From positions 19,249,691-19,313,690 of the forward strand of contig OY829667.1 of assembly GCA_963691815.1 (NCBI GenBank): a DNA stretch of 64,000 nt. Direction: 5' to 3'. Source of the DNA: Echiichthys vipera. Taxonomy: Eukaryota; Chordata; Actinopteri; Perciformes; Trachinidae. The notes below the pieces were generated by a model that saw only the letters and a program-made list of their open reading frames with translations, searched no databases and was not told where the DNA came from. A program made the position numbers and the translations under genes. Each line of letters starts with the position of its first letter. The first letter of the stretch is position 1. This document shows, piece after piece, positions 9,063-23,776 of the stretch.

Positions 9063-11823
9063 TTTAGCACACGTTTTGGCTCCAAGAGGGCACTTTAGCA
9101 CATGTTTTGACTTCTAAAGGGCAGTTTAGCACATGTTTTGGCTCCAATAGGGCACTTTAGCACACGTTTTGGCTCCAAGAAAGCACTTTAGCACATGTTT
9201 TAGCTCCAAGAGTTTAATTTAGCACGTGTTTTGGCTTACAAGGGGGCATTTTAGAACACATTTTGGCTCAAAGAGGGCACTTTAGCACACATTTTGGATC
9301 CAAGAGGGCACTTTAGCACACGTTTTAGCTCCAAGAGGGCACTTTAGCATACATTTAGCTCCAAGAGGGCACTTTTGCACACATTTTGGTCCAAGAGGGC
9401 ACTTTAACACATGTTTTAGCTTCCAAGAGGGCACTTTAGCAAACGTTTTGGCTCAAAGAGAGCACTTTAGCACACATTTAGGTCCAAGAGGGTACTTTAG
9501 CACACGTTTTGGTCCAAGAGGGCACTTTAGCACACGTTTTTACTTCTGGAGGGAACTTTAGCACAGATTTTTGCTCCAAGAGGTAACTATAGCACACGTT
9601 TTGGCAACTACAGGGCACTTTAGTACACAATTTGGCTCCAAGAGGGCACTTTAACACACATTTTGGTCCAAGAGGGTACTTTAGCACACGTTTTGGTCCA
9701 AGAGGGCATTTTAGCACACGTTTTTACTTCTGGAGGGAACTTTAGCACAAGTTTTGGTCCAAGAAGGCACTTTAGCACAAGTTTTGACTTTTACAGGGCA
9801 CTTTAGCACACGTTTTGGCTCAGAGAGGGCACTTTAGCACACGTTTTAGCTCCAAGAGGGCACATAAGCACACTTTTTGGTCCAAGAGGGAACATAAGCA
9901 CCGTTTTAGCTCCAAGAGGGCACTTTTGCACACATTTTGGCTCCAAGAGGTCACATTACCACACGTTTTAGCTCCAAGAGGGCACTTTAGCACACGTTTT
10001 GGCTCCGAAGAGGGCAATTTAGCGCGTGTTTTGGCTCCAAGAGAGCACTTTAGCACACGTTTTGGCTCCAACAGGGCACTATAGCACATGTTTTAGCTCC
10101 AAGAGGGCACTTTAGCACACGTTTTGGCTCCTACAGGGCACTTTAGTACACGTTTTGGCTCAAAGAGGTCACTTTAGTACACATTTTGGTCCAAGAGAGC
10201 CCTTTAGCACATGTTTTAGCTCCAAGAGGTTACTTTAGCACATGTTTTGGCTTCCAAGGGGGCATTTTAGAGCACATTTTGGCTCAAAGAGGGCACTTTA
10301 GCACACGTTTTGGCTCCAAGAGGGCACTTTAGCACACGTTTTAGCTCCAAGAGGGCAATTTAGCACATGTTTTAGCTCCAAGAGGGTACTTTAGCATGCG
10401 TTTTGGCTTTCAAGGGGGCATTTTAGCGCACATTTTGGCTCAAAGAGAGCACTTTAGCACACGTTTTTGCTCCAAGAGGGCACTTTAGCAAACGTTTTGG
10501 CTCCAAAAAGGCAGTTTAGCACATGTTTTGGCTGCAATAGGGCACTTTAGTACACGTTTTGGCTCCAAGAGAGCACTTTAGCACATGTTTTAGCTCCAAG
10601 AGGACACTTTAGCACACGTTTTAGATCCAAGAGGACATTTTAGCACACGTTTTGGCTCCCAATGAGGCATTTTAGTACACATGTAGCTCCAAGAGTGCAC
10701 TTTTCCACAGATTTTGGTCCAAGAGGGAACTTTAACACACGTTTTAGCTTCCAAGAGGGCACTTTAGCAAACGTTTTGGCTCCAAGAGAGCACTTTAACA
10801 CATGTTTTAGCTCTAAGAGGGTACTTTAGCACGTGTTTTGGCTTCCAAGGGGGCATTTTAGAACACATTTTGGTTTAAAGAGGGCACTTAAGCACAAGTT
10901 TTAGCTCCAAGAGGGCACTTTAGCACACGTTTTAGCTCCCAATAGGGCAATTTAGCACACATTTAGCTCCAAAAGGGCACTTTAGCACACGTTTTGGCTC
11001 CAAGAGAGTACTTTAGCACACGTTTTGGCTCCAAGAGAGAACTTTAGTGCATGTTATGGCTCCAAGAGGGCACTTAAGCACACGTTTTTGCTCCAAGAGG
11101 GCACTTTAGCACATGTTTTGACTCCTACAGGGCACTTTAGCAGACGTTTTAGCTCCAAGAAGGCACTTTAGTGCATGTTTTGGCTCCAAGAGAGTACTTT
11201 AGCACACGTTTTAGCTCCAAGAGGGTACTTTAGCACACGTTTTTGCTTTCAAGGGGGCATTTTAGCACATGTTTTGGCTCAAAGAAGGCACTTTACCACA
11301 CGTTTTGGAGCTAAGAGGGCACTTTAGCACATGTCTTGGCTCCCAATAGGGCAATTTATCAAAAATTTAGCTCCAAAAGGGCACTTTTGCACACATTTTG
11401 GTCCAAGAGGGCACTTAAACACACGTAATTAGCATCCAAGAGGGCACTTTAGCACACGTTTTGGCTCCAAGAAGGTACTTTAGCATGCGTTTTGGCTTCC
11501 AAGGGGGCATTTTAGCAAACACTTTGGCTTAATAGAGGGCTCTTTAGCATACGTTTTAGCTCCAAGAGGGCACTTTAGCACACGTTTTGGCTCCAACAGG
11601 GCACTTTAGCACACGTTTTGGCTCGAAGAGGGCACTTTAGCACACGTTTTGACTTCTAGAGGGCAGTTTAGCACATGTTTTGGCTCCAATAGAGCACTTT
11701 AGCACACGTTTTGGCTCCAAGAGGTTACTTTAGCACGTGTTTTGGCTTCCAAGGGGGCATTTTAGAACACATTTTGGCTCAAAGAGGGAGCTTTAGCACA
11801 CGTTTTAGCTTCCAAGAGGGCTC
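9063..11823 (+). repeat. HOR family A, copy A2 (2761 bp)
   Basis: Monomer order matches A1 and A3. Relative to the 3,012-bp form it is about 251 bp short, mainly because monomers are missing near 11470. The single GGATCC is at 9296, 2702 bp after that in A1. Confidence 0.92.
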
Positions 11824-14741
11824 TTTAGCACACGTTTTGGCTCCAAGAGGGCACTTTAGCACATGTTTTGACTTCTAAAGGGCAGTTTAGCACATGTTTT
11901 GGCTCCAATAGGGCACTTTAGCACACGTTTTGGCTCCAAGAAAGCACTTAAGCACATGTTTTAGCTCCAAGAGTTTAATTTAGCACGTGTTTTGGCTTAC
12001 AAGGGGGCATTTTAGAACACATTTTGGCTCAAAGAGGGCACTTTAGCACACGTTTTGGATCCAAGAGGGCACTTTAGCACACGTTTTAGCTCCAAGAGGG
12101 AACTTTAGCATACATTTAGCTCCAAGAGGGCACTTTTGCACACATTTTGGTCCAAGAGGGCACTTTAACACACGTTTTAGCTTCCAAGAGGGCACTTTAG
12201 CAAACGTTTTGGCTGAAAGAGAGCACTTTAGCACACATTTTGGTCCAAGAGGGTACTTTAGCACACGTTTTGGTCCAAGAGGGCACTTTAGCACACGTTT
12301 TTACTTCTGGAGGGAACTTTAGCACAGATTTTTGCTCCAAGAGGTAACTATAGCACACGTTTTGGCAACTACAGGGCACTTTAGTACACAATTTGGCTCC
12401 AAGAGGGCACTTTAACACACATTTTGGTCCAAGAGGGTACTTTAGCACACGTTTTGGTCCAAGAGGGCATTTTAGCACACATTTTTACTTCTGGAGGGAA
12501 CTTTAGCACAAGTTTTGGTCCAAGAAGGCACTTTAGCACAAGTTTTGACTTCTACAGGGCACTTTAGCACACGTTTTGGCTCAGAGAGGGCACTTTAGCA
12601 CACGTTTTAGCTCCAAGAGGGCACATAAGCACACTTTTTGGTCCAAGAGGGAACATAAGCACCGTTTTAGCTCAAAGAGGGCACTTTTGCACACATTTTG
12701 GCTCCAAGAGGTCACATTACCACACGTTTTAGCTCCAAGAGGGCACTTTAGCACACGTTTTGGCTCCGAAGAGGGCAATTTAGCGCGTGTTTTGGCTCCA
12801 AGAGAGCACTTTAGCACACGTTTTGGCTCCAACAGGGCACTATAGCACACGTTTTAGCTCCAAGAGGGCACTTTAGCACACGTTTTGGCTCCTACAGGGC
12901 ACTTTAGTACACGTTTTGGCTCCAAGAGGTCACTTTAGTACACATTTTGGTCCAAGAGAGCCCTTTAGCACATGTTTTAGCTCCAAGAGGTTACTTTAGC
13001 ACGTGTTTTGGCTTCCAAGGGGGCATTTTAGAACACATTTTGGCTCAAAGAGGGCACTTTAGCACACGTTTTGGCTCAAAGAGGGCACTTTAGCACACGT
13101 TTTAGCTCCAAGAGGGCAATTTAGCACATGTTTTAGCTCCAAGAGGGTACTTTAGCATGCGTTTTGGCTTTCAAGGGGGCATTTTAGCGCACATTTTGGC
13201 TCAAAGAGAGCACTTTAGCACACGTTTTTGCTCCAAGAGGGCACTTTAGCAAACGTTTTGGCTCCAAAAAGGCAGTTTAGCACATGTTTTGGCTGCAATA
13301 GGGCACTTTAGTACACGTTTTGGCTCCAAGAGAGCACTTTAGCACATGTTTTAGCTCCAAGAGGACACTTTAGCACACGTTTTAGATCCAAGAGGACATT
13401 TTAGCACACGTTTTGGCTCCCAATGAGGCATTTTAGTACACATGTAGCTCCAAGAGTGCACTTTTCCACAGATTTTGGTCCAAGAGGGAACTTTAACACA
13501 CGTTTTAGCTTCCAAGAGGGCACTTTAGCAAACGTTTTGGCTCCAAGAGAGCACTTTAACACATGTTTTAGCTCTAAGAGGGTACTTTAGCACGTGTTTT
13601 GGCTTCCAAGGGGGCATTTTAGAACACATTTTGGTTTAAAGAGGGCACTTAAGCACAAGTTTTAGCTCCAAGAGGGCACTTTAGCAGACGTTTTAGCTCC
13701 CAATAGGGCACTTAAGCACAAGTTTTAGCTCCAAGAGGGCACTTTAGCACACGTTTTAGCTCCCAATAGGGCAATTTAGCACACATTTAGCTCCAAAAGG
13801 GCACTTTAGCACACGTTTTGGCTCCAAGAGAGTACTTTAGCACACGTTTTGGCTCCAAGAGAGAACTTTAGTGCATGTTATGGCTCCAAGAGGGCACTTT
13901 AGCACACGTTTTTGCTCCAAGAGGGCACTTTAGCACATGTTTTGACTCCTACAGGGCACTTTAGCACACGTTTTAGCTCCAAGAGGGCACTTTAGTGCAT
14001 GTTTTGGCTCCAAGAGAGTACTTTAGCACACGTTTTAGCTCCAAGAGGGTACTTTAGCACACGTTTTTGCTTTCAAGGGGGCATTTTAGCACATGTTTTG
14101 GCTCAAAGAGGGCACTTTACCACACGTTTTGGAGCTAAGAGGGCACTTTAGCACATGTTTTGGCTCCCAATAGGGCAATTTATCAAAAATTTAGCTCCAA
14201 AAGGGCACTTTTGCACACATTTTGGTCCAAGAGGGCACTGAAACACACGTAATTAGCATCCAAGAGGGCACTTTAGCACACGTTTTGGCTCCAAGAAGGC
14301 ACTTCAGCACATGTTTTGGCTCGCAATAGGGCACTTAAGCACACGTTTTGGCTCCAAGAGAGCACTTTAGCATATGTATTAGCTCCAAGAGGGTACTTTA
14401 GCATGCGTTTTGGCTTCCAAGGGGGCATTTTAGCAAACACTTTGGCTTAATAGAGGGCACTTTAGCATACGTTTTAGCTCCAAGAGGGCACTTTAGCACA
14501 CGTTTTGGCTCCAACAGGGCACTTTAGCACACGTTTTGGCTCGAAGAGGGCACTTTAGCACACGTTTTGACTTCTAGAGGGCAGTTTAGCACATGTTTTG
14601 GCTCCAATAGAGCACTTTAGCACACGTTTTGGCTCCAAGAGGTTACTTTAGCACGTGTTTTGGCTTCCAAGGGGGCATTTTAGAACACATTTTGGCTCAA
14701 AGAGGGAGCTTTAGCACACGTTTTAGCTTCCAAGAGGGCTC
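11824..14741 (+). repeat. HOR family A, copy A3 (2918 bp)
   Basis: Single GGATCC at 12057. It has a local duplication near 13650-13760, where the GCACTTAAGCACAAG and CTCCCAATAGGGC monomers are repeated. It keeps the older variants TTTTAGATCCAAGAGGAC and CCAATGAGGC found in A1 and A2. Confidence 0.92.
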
Positions 14742-17700
14742 TTTAGCACACGTTTTGGCTCCAAGAGGGCACTTTAGCACATGTTTTGACTTCTAAAGGG
14801 CAGTTTAGCACATGTTTTGGCTCCAATGGGGCACTTTAGCACATGTTTTGGCTCCAAGAAAGCACTTTAGCACATGTTTTAGCTCCAAGAGTTTAATTTA
14901 GCACGTGTTTTGGCTTACAAGGGGGCATTTTAGAAAACATTTTGGCTCAAAGAGGGCACTTTAGCACACGTTTTGGATCCAAGAGGGCACTTTAGCACAC
15001 GTTTTAGCTCCAAGAGGGAACTTTAGCATACATTTAGCTCCAAGAGGGCACTTTTGCACACATTTTGGTCCAAGAGGGCACTTTAACACACGTTTTAGCT
15101 TCCAAGAGGGCACTTTAGCAAACGTTTTGGCTCAAAGAGAGCACTTTAGCACACATTTTGGTCCAAGAGGGTACTTTAGCACACGTTTTGGTCCAAGAGG
15201 GCACTTTAGCACACGTTTTTACTTCTGGAGGGAACTTTAGCACAGATTTTTGCTCCAAGAGGTAACTATAGCACACGTTTTGGCAACTACAGGGCACTTT
15301 AGTACACAATTTGGCTCCAAGAGGGCACTTTAACACACATTTTGGTCCAAGAGGGTACTTTAGCACACGTTTTGGTCCAAGAGGGCATTTTAGCACACAT
15401 TTTTACTTCTGGAGGGAACTTTAGCACAAGTTTTGGTCCAAGAAGGCACTTCAGCACAAGTTTTGACTTCTACAGGGCACTTTAGCACACGTTTTGGCTC
15501 AGAGAGGGCACTTTAGCACACGTTTTAGCTCCAAGAGGGTACATAAGCACACTTTTTGGTCCAAGAGGGAACATAAGCACCGTTTTAGCTCAAAGAGGGC
15601 ACTTTTGCACACATTTTGGCTCCAAGAGGTCACATTACCACACGTTTTAGCTCCAAGAGGGCACTTTAGCACACGTTTTGGCTCCGAAGAGGGCAATTTA
15701 GCGCGTGTTTTGGCTCCAAGAGAGCACTTTAGCACACGTTTTGGCTCCAACAGGGCACTATAGCACACGTTTTAGCTCCAAGAGGGCACTTTAGCACACG
15801 TTTTGGCTCCTACAGGGCACTTTAGTACACGTTTTGGCTCCAAGAGGTCACTTTAGTACACATTTTGGTCCAAGAGAGCCCTTTAGCACATGTTTTAGCT
15901 CCAAGGGGTTACTTTAGCACGTGTTTTGGCTTCCAAGGGGGCATTTTAGAACACATTTTGGCTCAAAGAGGGCACTTTAGCACACGTTTTGGCTCCAAGA
16001 GGGCACTTTAGCACACGTTTTAGCTCCAAGAGGGCAATTTAGCACATGTTTTAGCTCCAAGAGGGTACTTTAGCATGCGTTTTGGCTTTCAAGGGGGCAT
16101 TTTAGCGCACATTTTGGCTCAAAGAGAGCACTTTAGCACACGTTTTTGCTCCAAGAGGGCACTTTAGCAAACGTTTTGGCTCCAAAAAGGCAGTTTAGCA
16201 CATGTTTTGGCTGCAATAGGGCACTTTAGTACACGTTTTGGCTCCAAGAGAGCACTTTAGCACATGTTTTAGCTCCAAGAGGACACTTTAGCACACGTTT
16301 TAGCTCCAAGAGGACATTTTAGCACACGTTTTGGCTCCCAATGATGCATTTTAGTACACATGTAGCTCCAAGAGTGCACTTTTCCACAGATTTTGGTCCA
16401 AGAGGGAACTTTAACACAAGTTTTAGCTTCCAAGAGGGCACTTTAGCAAACGTTTTGGCTCCAAGAGAGCACTTTAACACATGTTTTAGCTCTAAGAGGG
16501 TACTTTAGCACGTGTTTTGGCTTCCAAGGGGGCATTTTAGAACACATTTTGGTTTAAAGAGGGCACTTAAGCACACGTTTTAGCTCCAAGAGGGCACTTT
16601 AGCACACGTTTTAGCTCCCAATAGGACAATTTAGCACACATTTAGCTCCAAAAGGGCACTTTAGCACACGTTTTGGCTCCAAGAGAGTACTTTAGCACAC
16701 GTTTTGGCTCCAAGAGAGAACTTTAGTGCATGTTATGGCTCCAAGAGGGCACTTTAGCACACGTTTTTGCACCAAGAGGGCACTTTAGCACATGTTTTGG
16801 CTCCTACAGGGCACTTTAGCACACGTTTTAGCTCCAAGAGGGCACTTTAGTGCATGTTTTGGCTCCAAGAGAGTACTTTAGCACACGTTTTAGCTCCAAG
16901 AGGGTACTTTAGCACACGTTTTTGCTTTAAGGGGGCATTTTAGCACATGTTTTGGCTCAAAGAGGGCACTTTACCACACGTTTTGGAGCTAAGAGGGCAC
17001 TTTAGCACATGTTTTGGCTCCCAATAGGGCAATTTATCAAAAATTTAGCTCCAAAAGGGCACTTTTGCACACATTTTGGTCCAAGAGGGCACTTAAACAC
17101 ACGTAATTAGCATCCAAGAGGGCACTTTAGCACACGTTTTGGCTCCAAGAAGGCACTTCAGCACATGTTTTGGCTCGCAATAGGGCACTTAAGCACACGT
17201 TTTGGCTCCAAGAGAGCACTTTAGCATATGTATTAGCTCCAAGAGGGTACTTTAGCATGCGTTTTGGCTTCCAAAGGGGCATTTTAGCAAACACTTTGGC
17301 TTAATAGAGGGCACTTTAGCATACGTTTTAGCTCCAAGAGGGCACTTTAGCACACGTTTTGGTTCCCAAGAGGGCAATTTAGTACACATTTAGCTCCAAG
17401 AGGGTACTTTAGCATGCGTTTTGGCTTCCAAGGGGGCATTTTAGCAAACACTTTGGCTTAATAGAGGGCAGTTTAGCACACGTTTTGGCTCCAAGAGAGC
17501 ACTTTAGCACACGTTTTGGCTCCAACAGGGCACTTTAGCACACGTTTTGGCTTGAAGAGGGCACTTTAGCACACGTTTTGACTTCTAGAGGGCAGTTTAG
17601 CACATGTTTTGGCTCCAATAGAGCACTTTAGCACACGTTTTGGCTCCAAGAGGTTACTTTAGCACGTGTTTTGGCTTCCAAGGGGGCATTTTAGAACACA

Positions 17701-17752
17701 TTTTGGCTCAAAGAGGGCACTTTAGCACACGTTTTAGCTTCCAAGAGGGGTC
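14742..17752 (+). repeat. HOR family A, copy A4 (3011 bp)
   Basis: First copy of near-standard length. Single GGATCC at 14975. It carries the newer variant CCAATGATGC (about 16341) shared with A5 and A6, and TTTTAGCTCCAAGAGGAC shared with A5-A8, but still lacks the GGCCCCAAGAGG variant of A5-A8. Confidence 0.95.
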
Positions 17753-20700
17753 TTTAGCACACGTTTTGGCTCCAAGAGGGCACTTTAGCACATGTTTTGA
17801 CTTCTAAAGGGCAGTTTAGCACATGTTTTGGCTCCAATAGGGCACTTTAGCACACGTTTTGGCTCCAAGAAAGCACTTTAGCACATGTTTTAGCTCCAAG
17901 AGTTTAATTTAGCACGTGTTTTGGCTTACAAAGGGGCATTTTAGAACACATTTTGGCTCAAAGAGGGCACTTTAGCACACGTTTTGGATCCAAGAGGGCA
18001 CTTTAGCACACGTTTTAGCTCCAAGAGGGCACTTTAGCATACATTTAGCTCCAAGAGGGCACTTTTGCACACATTTTTGTCCAAGAGGGCACTTTAACAC
18101 ACGTTTTAGCTTCCAAGAGGGCACCTTAGCAAACGTTTTGGCTCAAAGAGAGCACTTTAGCACACATTTTGGTCCAAGAGGGTACTTTAGCACACGTTTT
18201 GGTCCAAGAGGGCACTTTAGCACACGTTTTTACTTCTGGAGGGAACTTTAGCACAGATTTTTGCTCCAAGAGGTAACTATAGCACACGTTTTGGCAACTA
18301 CAGGGCACTTTAGTACACAATTTGGCTCCAAGAGGGCACTTTAACACACATTTTGGTCCAAGAGGGTACTTTAGCACAGGTTTTGGTCCAAGAGGGCATT
18401 TTAGCACACGTTTTTACTTCTGGAGGGAACTTTAGCACAAGTTTTGGTCCAAGAAGGCACTTTAGCACAAGTTTTGACTTCTACAGGGCACTTTAGCACA
18501 CGTTTTGGCTCAGAGAGGGCACTTTAGCACACGTTTTAGCTCCAAGAGGGCACATAAGCACACTTTTTGGTCCAAGAGGGAACATAAGCACCGTTTTAGC
18601 TCCAAGAGGGCACTTTTGCACACATTTTGGCCCCAAGAGGTCACATTACCACACGTTTTAGCTCCAAGAGGGCACTTTAGCACACGTTTTGGCTCCGAAG
18701 AGGGCAATTTAGCGCGTGTTTTGGCTCCAAGAGAGCACTTTAGCACACGTTTTGGCTCCAACAGGGCACTATAGCACATGTTTTAGCTCCAAGAGGGCAC
18801 TTTAGCACACGTTTTGGCTCCTACAGGGCACTTTAGTACACGTTTTGGCTCCAAGAGGTCACTTTAGTACACATTTTGGTCCAAGAGAGCCCTTTAGCAC
18901 ATGTTTTAGCTCCAAGAGGTTACTTTAGCACGTGTTTTGGCTTCCAAGGGGGCATTTTAGAACACATTTTGGCTCAAAGAGGGCACTTTAGCACACGTTT
19001 TGGCTCCAAGAGGGCACTTTAGCACACGTTTTAGCTCCAAGAGGGCAATTTAGCACATGTTTTAGCTCCAAGAGGGTACTTTAGCATGCGTTTTGGCTTT
19101 CAAGGGGGCATTTTAGCGCACATTTTGGCTCAAAGAGAGCACTTTAGCACACGTTTTTGCTCCAAGAGGGCACTTTAGCAAACGTTTTGGCTCCAAAAAG
19201 GCAGTTTAGCACATGTTTTGGCTGCAATAGGGCACTTTAGTACACGTTTTGGCTCCAAGAGAGCACTTTAGCACATGGTTTAGGTCCAAGAGGACACTTT
19301 AGCACACGTTTTAGCTCCAAGAGGACATTTTAGCACACGTTTTGGCTCCCAATGATGCATTTTAGTACACATGTAGCTCCAAGAGTGCACTTTTCCACAG
19401 ATTTTGGTCCAAGAGGGAACTTTAACACAAGTTTTAGCTTCCAAGAGGGCACTTTAGCAAACGTTTTGGCTCCAAGAGAGCACTTTAACACATGTTTTAG
19501 CTCTAAGAGGGTACTTTAGCACGTGTTTTGGCTTCCAAGGGGGCATTTTAGAACACATTTTGGTTTAAAGAGGGCACTTAAGCACACGTTTTAGCTCCAA
19601 GAGGGCACTTTAGCACACGTTTTAGCTCCCAATAGGGCAATTTAGCACACATTTAGCTCCAAAAGGGCACTTTAGCACACGTTTTGGCTCCAAGAGAGTA
19701 CTTTAGCACACGTTTTGGCTCCAAGAGAGAACTTTAGTGCATGTTATGGCTCCAAGAGGGCACTTTAGCACACGTTTTTGCACCGGGAGGGCACTTTAGC
19801 ACATGTTTTGGCTCCTACAGGGCACTTTAGCACACGTTTTAGCTCCAAGAGGGCACTTTAGTGCATGTTTTGGCTCCAAGAGAGTACTTTAGCACACGTT
19901 TTAGCTCCAAGAGGGTACTTTAGCACACGTTTTTGCTTTCAAGGGGGCATTTTAGCACATGTTTTGGCTCAAAGAGGGCACTTTACCACACGTTTTGGAG
20001 CTAAGAGGGCACTTTAGCACATGTTTTGGCTCCCAATAGGGCAATTTATCAAAAATTTAGCTCCAAAAGGGCACTTTTGCACACATTTTGGTCCAAGAGG
20101 GCACTTAAACACACGTAATTAGCATCCAAGAGGGCACTTTAGCACACGTTTTGGCTCCAAGAAGGCACTTCAGCACATGTTTTGGCTCGCAATAGGGCAC
20201 TTAAGCACACGTTTTGGCTCCAAGAGAGCACTTTAGCATATGTATTAGCTCCAAGAGGGTACTTTAGCATGCGTTTTGGCTTCCAAAGGGGCATTTTAGC
20301 AAACACTTTGGCTTAATAGAGGGCACTTTAGCATACGTTTTAGCTCCAAGAGGGCACTTTAGCACACGTTTTGGTTCCCAAGAGGGCAATTTAGTACACA
20401 TTTAGCTCCAAGAGGGTACTTTAGCATGCGTTTTGGCTTCCAAGGGGGCATTTTAGCAAACACTTTGGCTTAATAGAGGGCAGTTTAGCACACGTTTTGG
20501 CTCCAAGAGAGCACTTTAGCACACGTTTTGGCTCCAACAGGGCACTTTAGCACACGTTTTGGCTTGAAGAGGGCACTTTAGCACACGTTTTGACTTCTAG
20601 AGGGCAGTTTAGCACATGTTTTGGCTCCAATAGAGCACTTTAGCACACGTTTTGGCTCCAAGAGGTTACTTTAGCACGTGTTTTGGCTTCCAAGGGGGCA

Positions 20701-20764
20701 TTTTAGAACACATTTTGGCTCAAAGAGGGCACTTTAGCACACGTTTTAGCTTCCAAGAGGGCTC
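17753..20764 (+). repeat. HOR family A, copy A5 (3012 bp)
   Basis: Single GGATCC at 17986. It carries GGCCCCAAGAGG at about 18630. Private changes include CATGGTTTAGGTCC (about 19275) and CACCGGGAGG (about 19783). Otherwise it is nearly identical to A6; while reading I noted only a handful of single- or double-base differences. Confidence 0.96.
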
Positions 20765-23700
20765 TTTAGCACACGTTTTGGCTCCAAGAGGGCACTTTAG
20801 CACATGTTTTGACTTCTAAAGGGCAGTTTAGCACATGTTTTGGCTCCAATAGGGCACTTTAGCACACGTTTTGGCTCCAAGAAAGCACTTTAGCACATGT
20901 TTTAGCTCCAAGAGTTTAATTTAGCACGTGTTTTGGCTTACAAAGGGGCATTTTAGAACACATTTTTGCTCAAAGAGGGCACTTTAGCACACGTTTTGGA
21001 TCCAAGAGGGCACTTTAGCACACGTTTTAGCTCCAAGAGGGCACTTTAGCATACATTTAGCTCCAAGAGGGCACTTTTGCACACATTTTGGTCCAAGAGG
21101 GCACTTTAACACACGTTTTAGCTTCCAAGAGGGCACCTTAGCAAACGTTTTGGCTCAAAGAGAGCACTTTAGCACACATTTTGGTCCAAGAGGGTACTTT
21201 AGCACACGTTTTGGTCCAAGAGGGCACTTTAGCACACGTTTTTACTTCTGGAGGGAACTTTAGCACAGATTTTTGCTCCAAGAGGTAACTATAGCACACG
21301 TTTTGGCAACTACAGGGCACTTTAGTACACAATTTGGCTCCAAGAGGGCACTTTAACACACATTTTGGTCCAAGAGGGTACTTTAGCACACGTTTTGGTC
21401 CAAGAGGGCATTTTAGCACACGTTTTTACTTCTGGAGGGAACTTTAGCACAAGTTTTGGTCCAAGAAGGCACTTTAGCACAAGTTTTGACTTCTACAGGG
21501 CACTTTAGCACACGTTTTGGCTCAGAGAGGGCACTTTAGCACACGTTTTAGCTCCAAGAGGGCACATAAGCACACTTTTTGGTCCAAGAGGGAACATAAG
21601 CACCGTTTTAGCTCCAAGAGGGCACTTTTGCACACATTTTGGCCCCAAGAGGTCACATTACCACACGTTTTAGCTCCAAGAGGGCACTTTAGCACACGTT
21701 TTGGCTCCGAAGAGGGCAATTTAGCGCGTGTTTTGGCTCCAAGAGAGCACTTTAGCACACGTTTTGGCTCCAACAGGGCACTATAGCACATGTTTTAGCT
21801 CCAAGAGGGCACTTTAGCACACGTTTTGGCTCCTACAGGGCACTTTAGTACACGTTTTGGCTCCAAGAGGTCACTTTAGTACACATTTTGGTCCAAGAGA
21901 GCCCTTTAGCACATGTTTTAGCTCCAAGAGGTTACTTTAGCACGTGTTTTGGCTTCCAAGGGGGCATTTTAGAACACATTTTGGCTCAAAGAGGGCACTT
22001 TAGCACACGTTTTGGCTCCAAGAGGGCACTTTAGCACACGTTTTAGCTCCAAGAGGGCAATTTAGCACATGTTTTAGCTCCAAGAGGGTACTTTAGCATG
22101 CGTTTTGGCTTTCAAGGGGGCATTTTAGCGCACATTTTGGCTCAAAGAGAGCACTTTAGCACACGTTTTTGCTCCAAGAGGGCACTTTAGCAAACGTTTT
22201 GGCTCCAAAAAGGCAGTTTAGCACATGTTTTGGCTGCAATAGGGCACTTTAGTACACGTTTTGGCTCCAAGAGAGCACTTTAGCACATGTTTTAGCTCCA
22301 AGAGGACACTTTAGCACACGTTTTAGCTCCAAGAGGACATTTTAGCACACGTTTTGGCTCCCAATGATGCATTTTAGTACACATGTAGCTCCAAGAGTGC
22401 ACTTTTCCACAGATTTTGGTCCAAGAGGGAACTTTAACACAAGTTTTAGCTTCCAAGAGGGCACTTTAGCAAACGTTTTGGCTCCAAGAGAGCACTTTAA
22501 CACATGTTTTAGCTCTAAGAGGGTACTTTAGCACGTGTTTTGGCTTCCAAGGGGGCATTTTAGAACACTATTTGGTTTAAAGAGGGCACTTAAGCACACG
22601 TTTTAGCTCCAAGAGGGCACTTTAGCACACGTTTTAGCTCCCAATAGGGCAATTTAGCACACATTTAGCTCCAAAAGGGCACTTTAGCACACGTTTTGGC
22701 TCCAAGAGAGTACTTTAGCACACGTTTTGGCTCCAAGAGAGAACTTTAGTGCATGTTATGGCTCCAAGAGGGCACTTTAGCACACGTTTTTGCACCAAGA
22801 GGGCACTTTAGCACATGTTTTGGCTCCTACAGGGCACTTTAGCACACGTTTTAGCTCCAAGAGGGCACTTTAGTGCATGTTTTGGCTCCAAGAGAGTACT
22901 TTAGCACACGTTTTAGCTCCAAGAGGGTACTTTAGCACACGTTTTTGCTTTCAAGGGGGCATTTTAGCACATGTTTTGGCTCAAAGAGGGCACTTTACCA
23001 CACGTTTTGGAGCTAAGAGGGCACTTTAGCACATGTTTTGGCTCCCAATAGGGCAATTTATCAAAAATTTAGCTCCAAAAGGGCACTTTTGCACACATTT
23101 TGGTCCAAGAGGGCACTTAAACACACGTAATTAGCATCCAAGAGGGCACTTTAGCACACGTTTTGGCTCCAAGAAGGCACTTCAGCACATGTTTTGGCTC
23201 GCAATAGGGCACTTAAGCACACGTTTTGGCTCCAAGAGAGCACTTTAGCATATGTATTAGCTCCAAGAGGGTACTTTAGCATGCGTTTTGGCTTCCAAAG
23301 GGGCATTTTAGCAAACACTTTGGCTTAATAGAGGGCACTTTAGCATACGTTTTAGCTCCAAGAGGGCACTTTAGCACACGTTTTGGTTCCCAAGAGGGCA
23401 ATTTAGTACACATTTAGCTCCAAGAGGGTACTTTAGCATGCGTTTTGGCTTCCAAGGGGGCATTTTAGCAAACACTTTGGCTTAATAGAGGGCAGTTTAG
23501 CACACGTTTTGGCTCCAAGAGAGCACTTTAGCACACGTTTTGGCTCCAACAGGGCACTTTAGCACACGTTTTGGCTTGAAGAGGGCACTTTAGCACACGT
23601 TTTGACTTCTAGAGGGCAGTTTAGCACATGTTTTGGCTCCAATAGAGCACTTTAGCACACGTTTTGGCTCCAAGAGGTTACTTTAGCACGTGTTTTGGCT

Positions 23701-23776
23701 TCCAAGGGGGCATTTTAGAACACATTTTGGCTCAAAGAGGGCACTTTAGCACACGTTTTAGCTTCCAAGAGGGCTC
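20765..23776 (+). repeat. HOR family A, copy A6 (3012 bp)
   Basis: Single GGATCC at 20998. It shares CCAATGATGC with A4 and A5, and the variant AACACTATTTGG (about 22565) with A7 but not with A5 or A8. Confidence 0.96.
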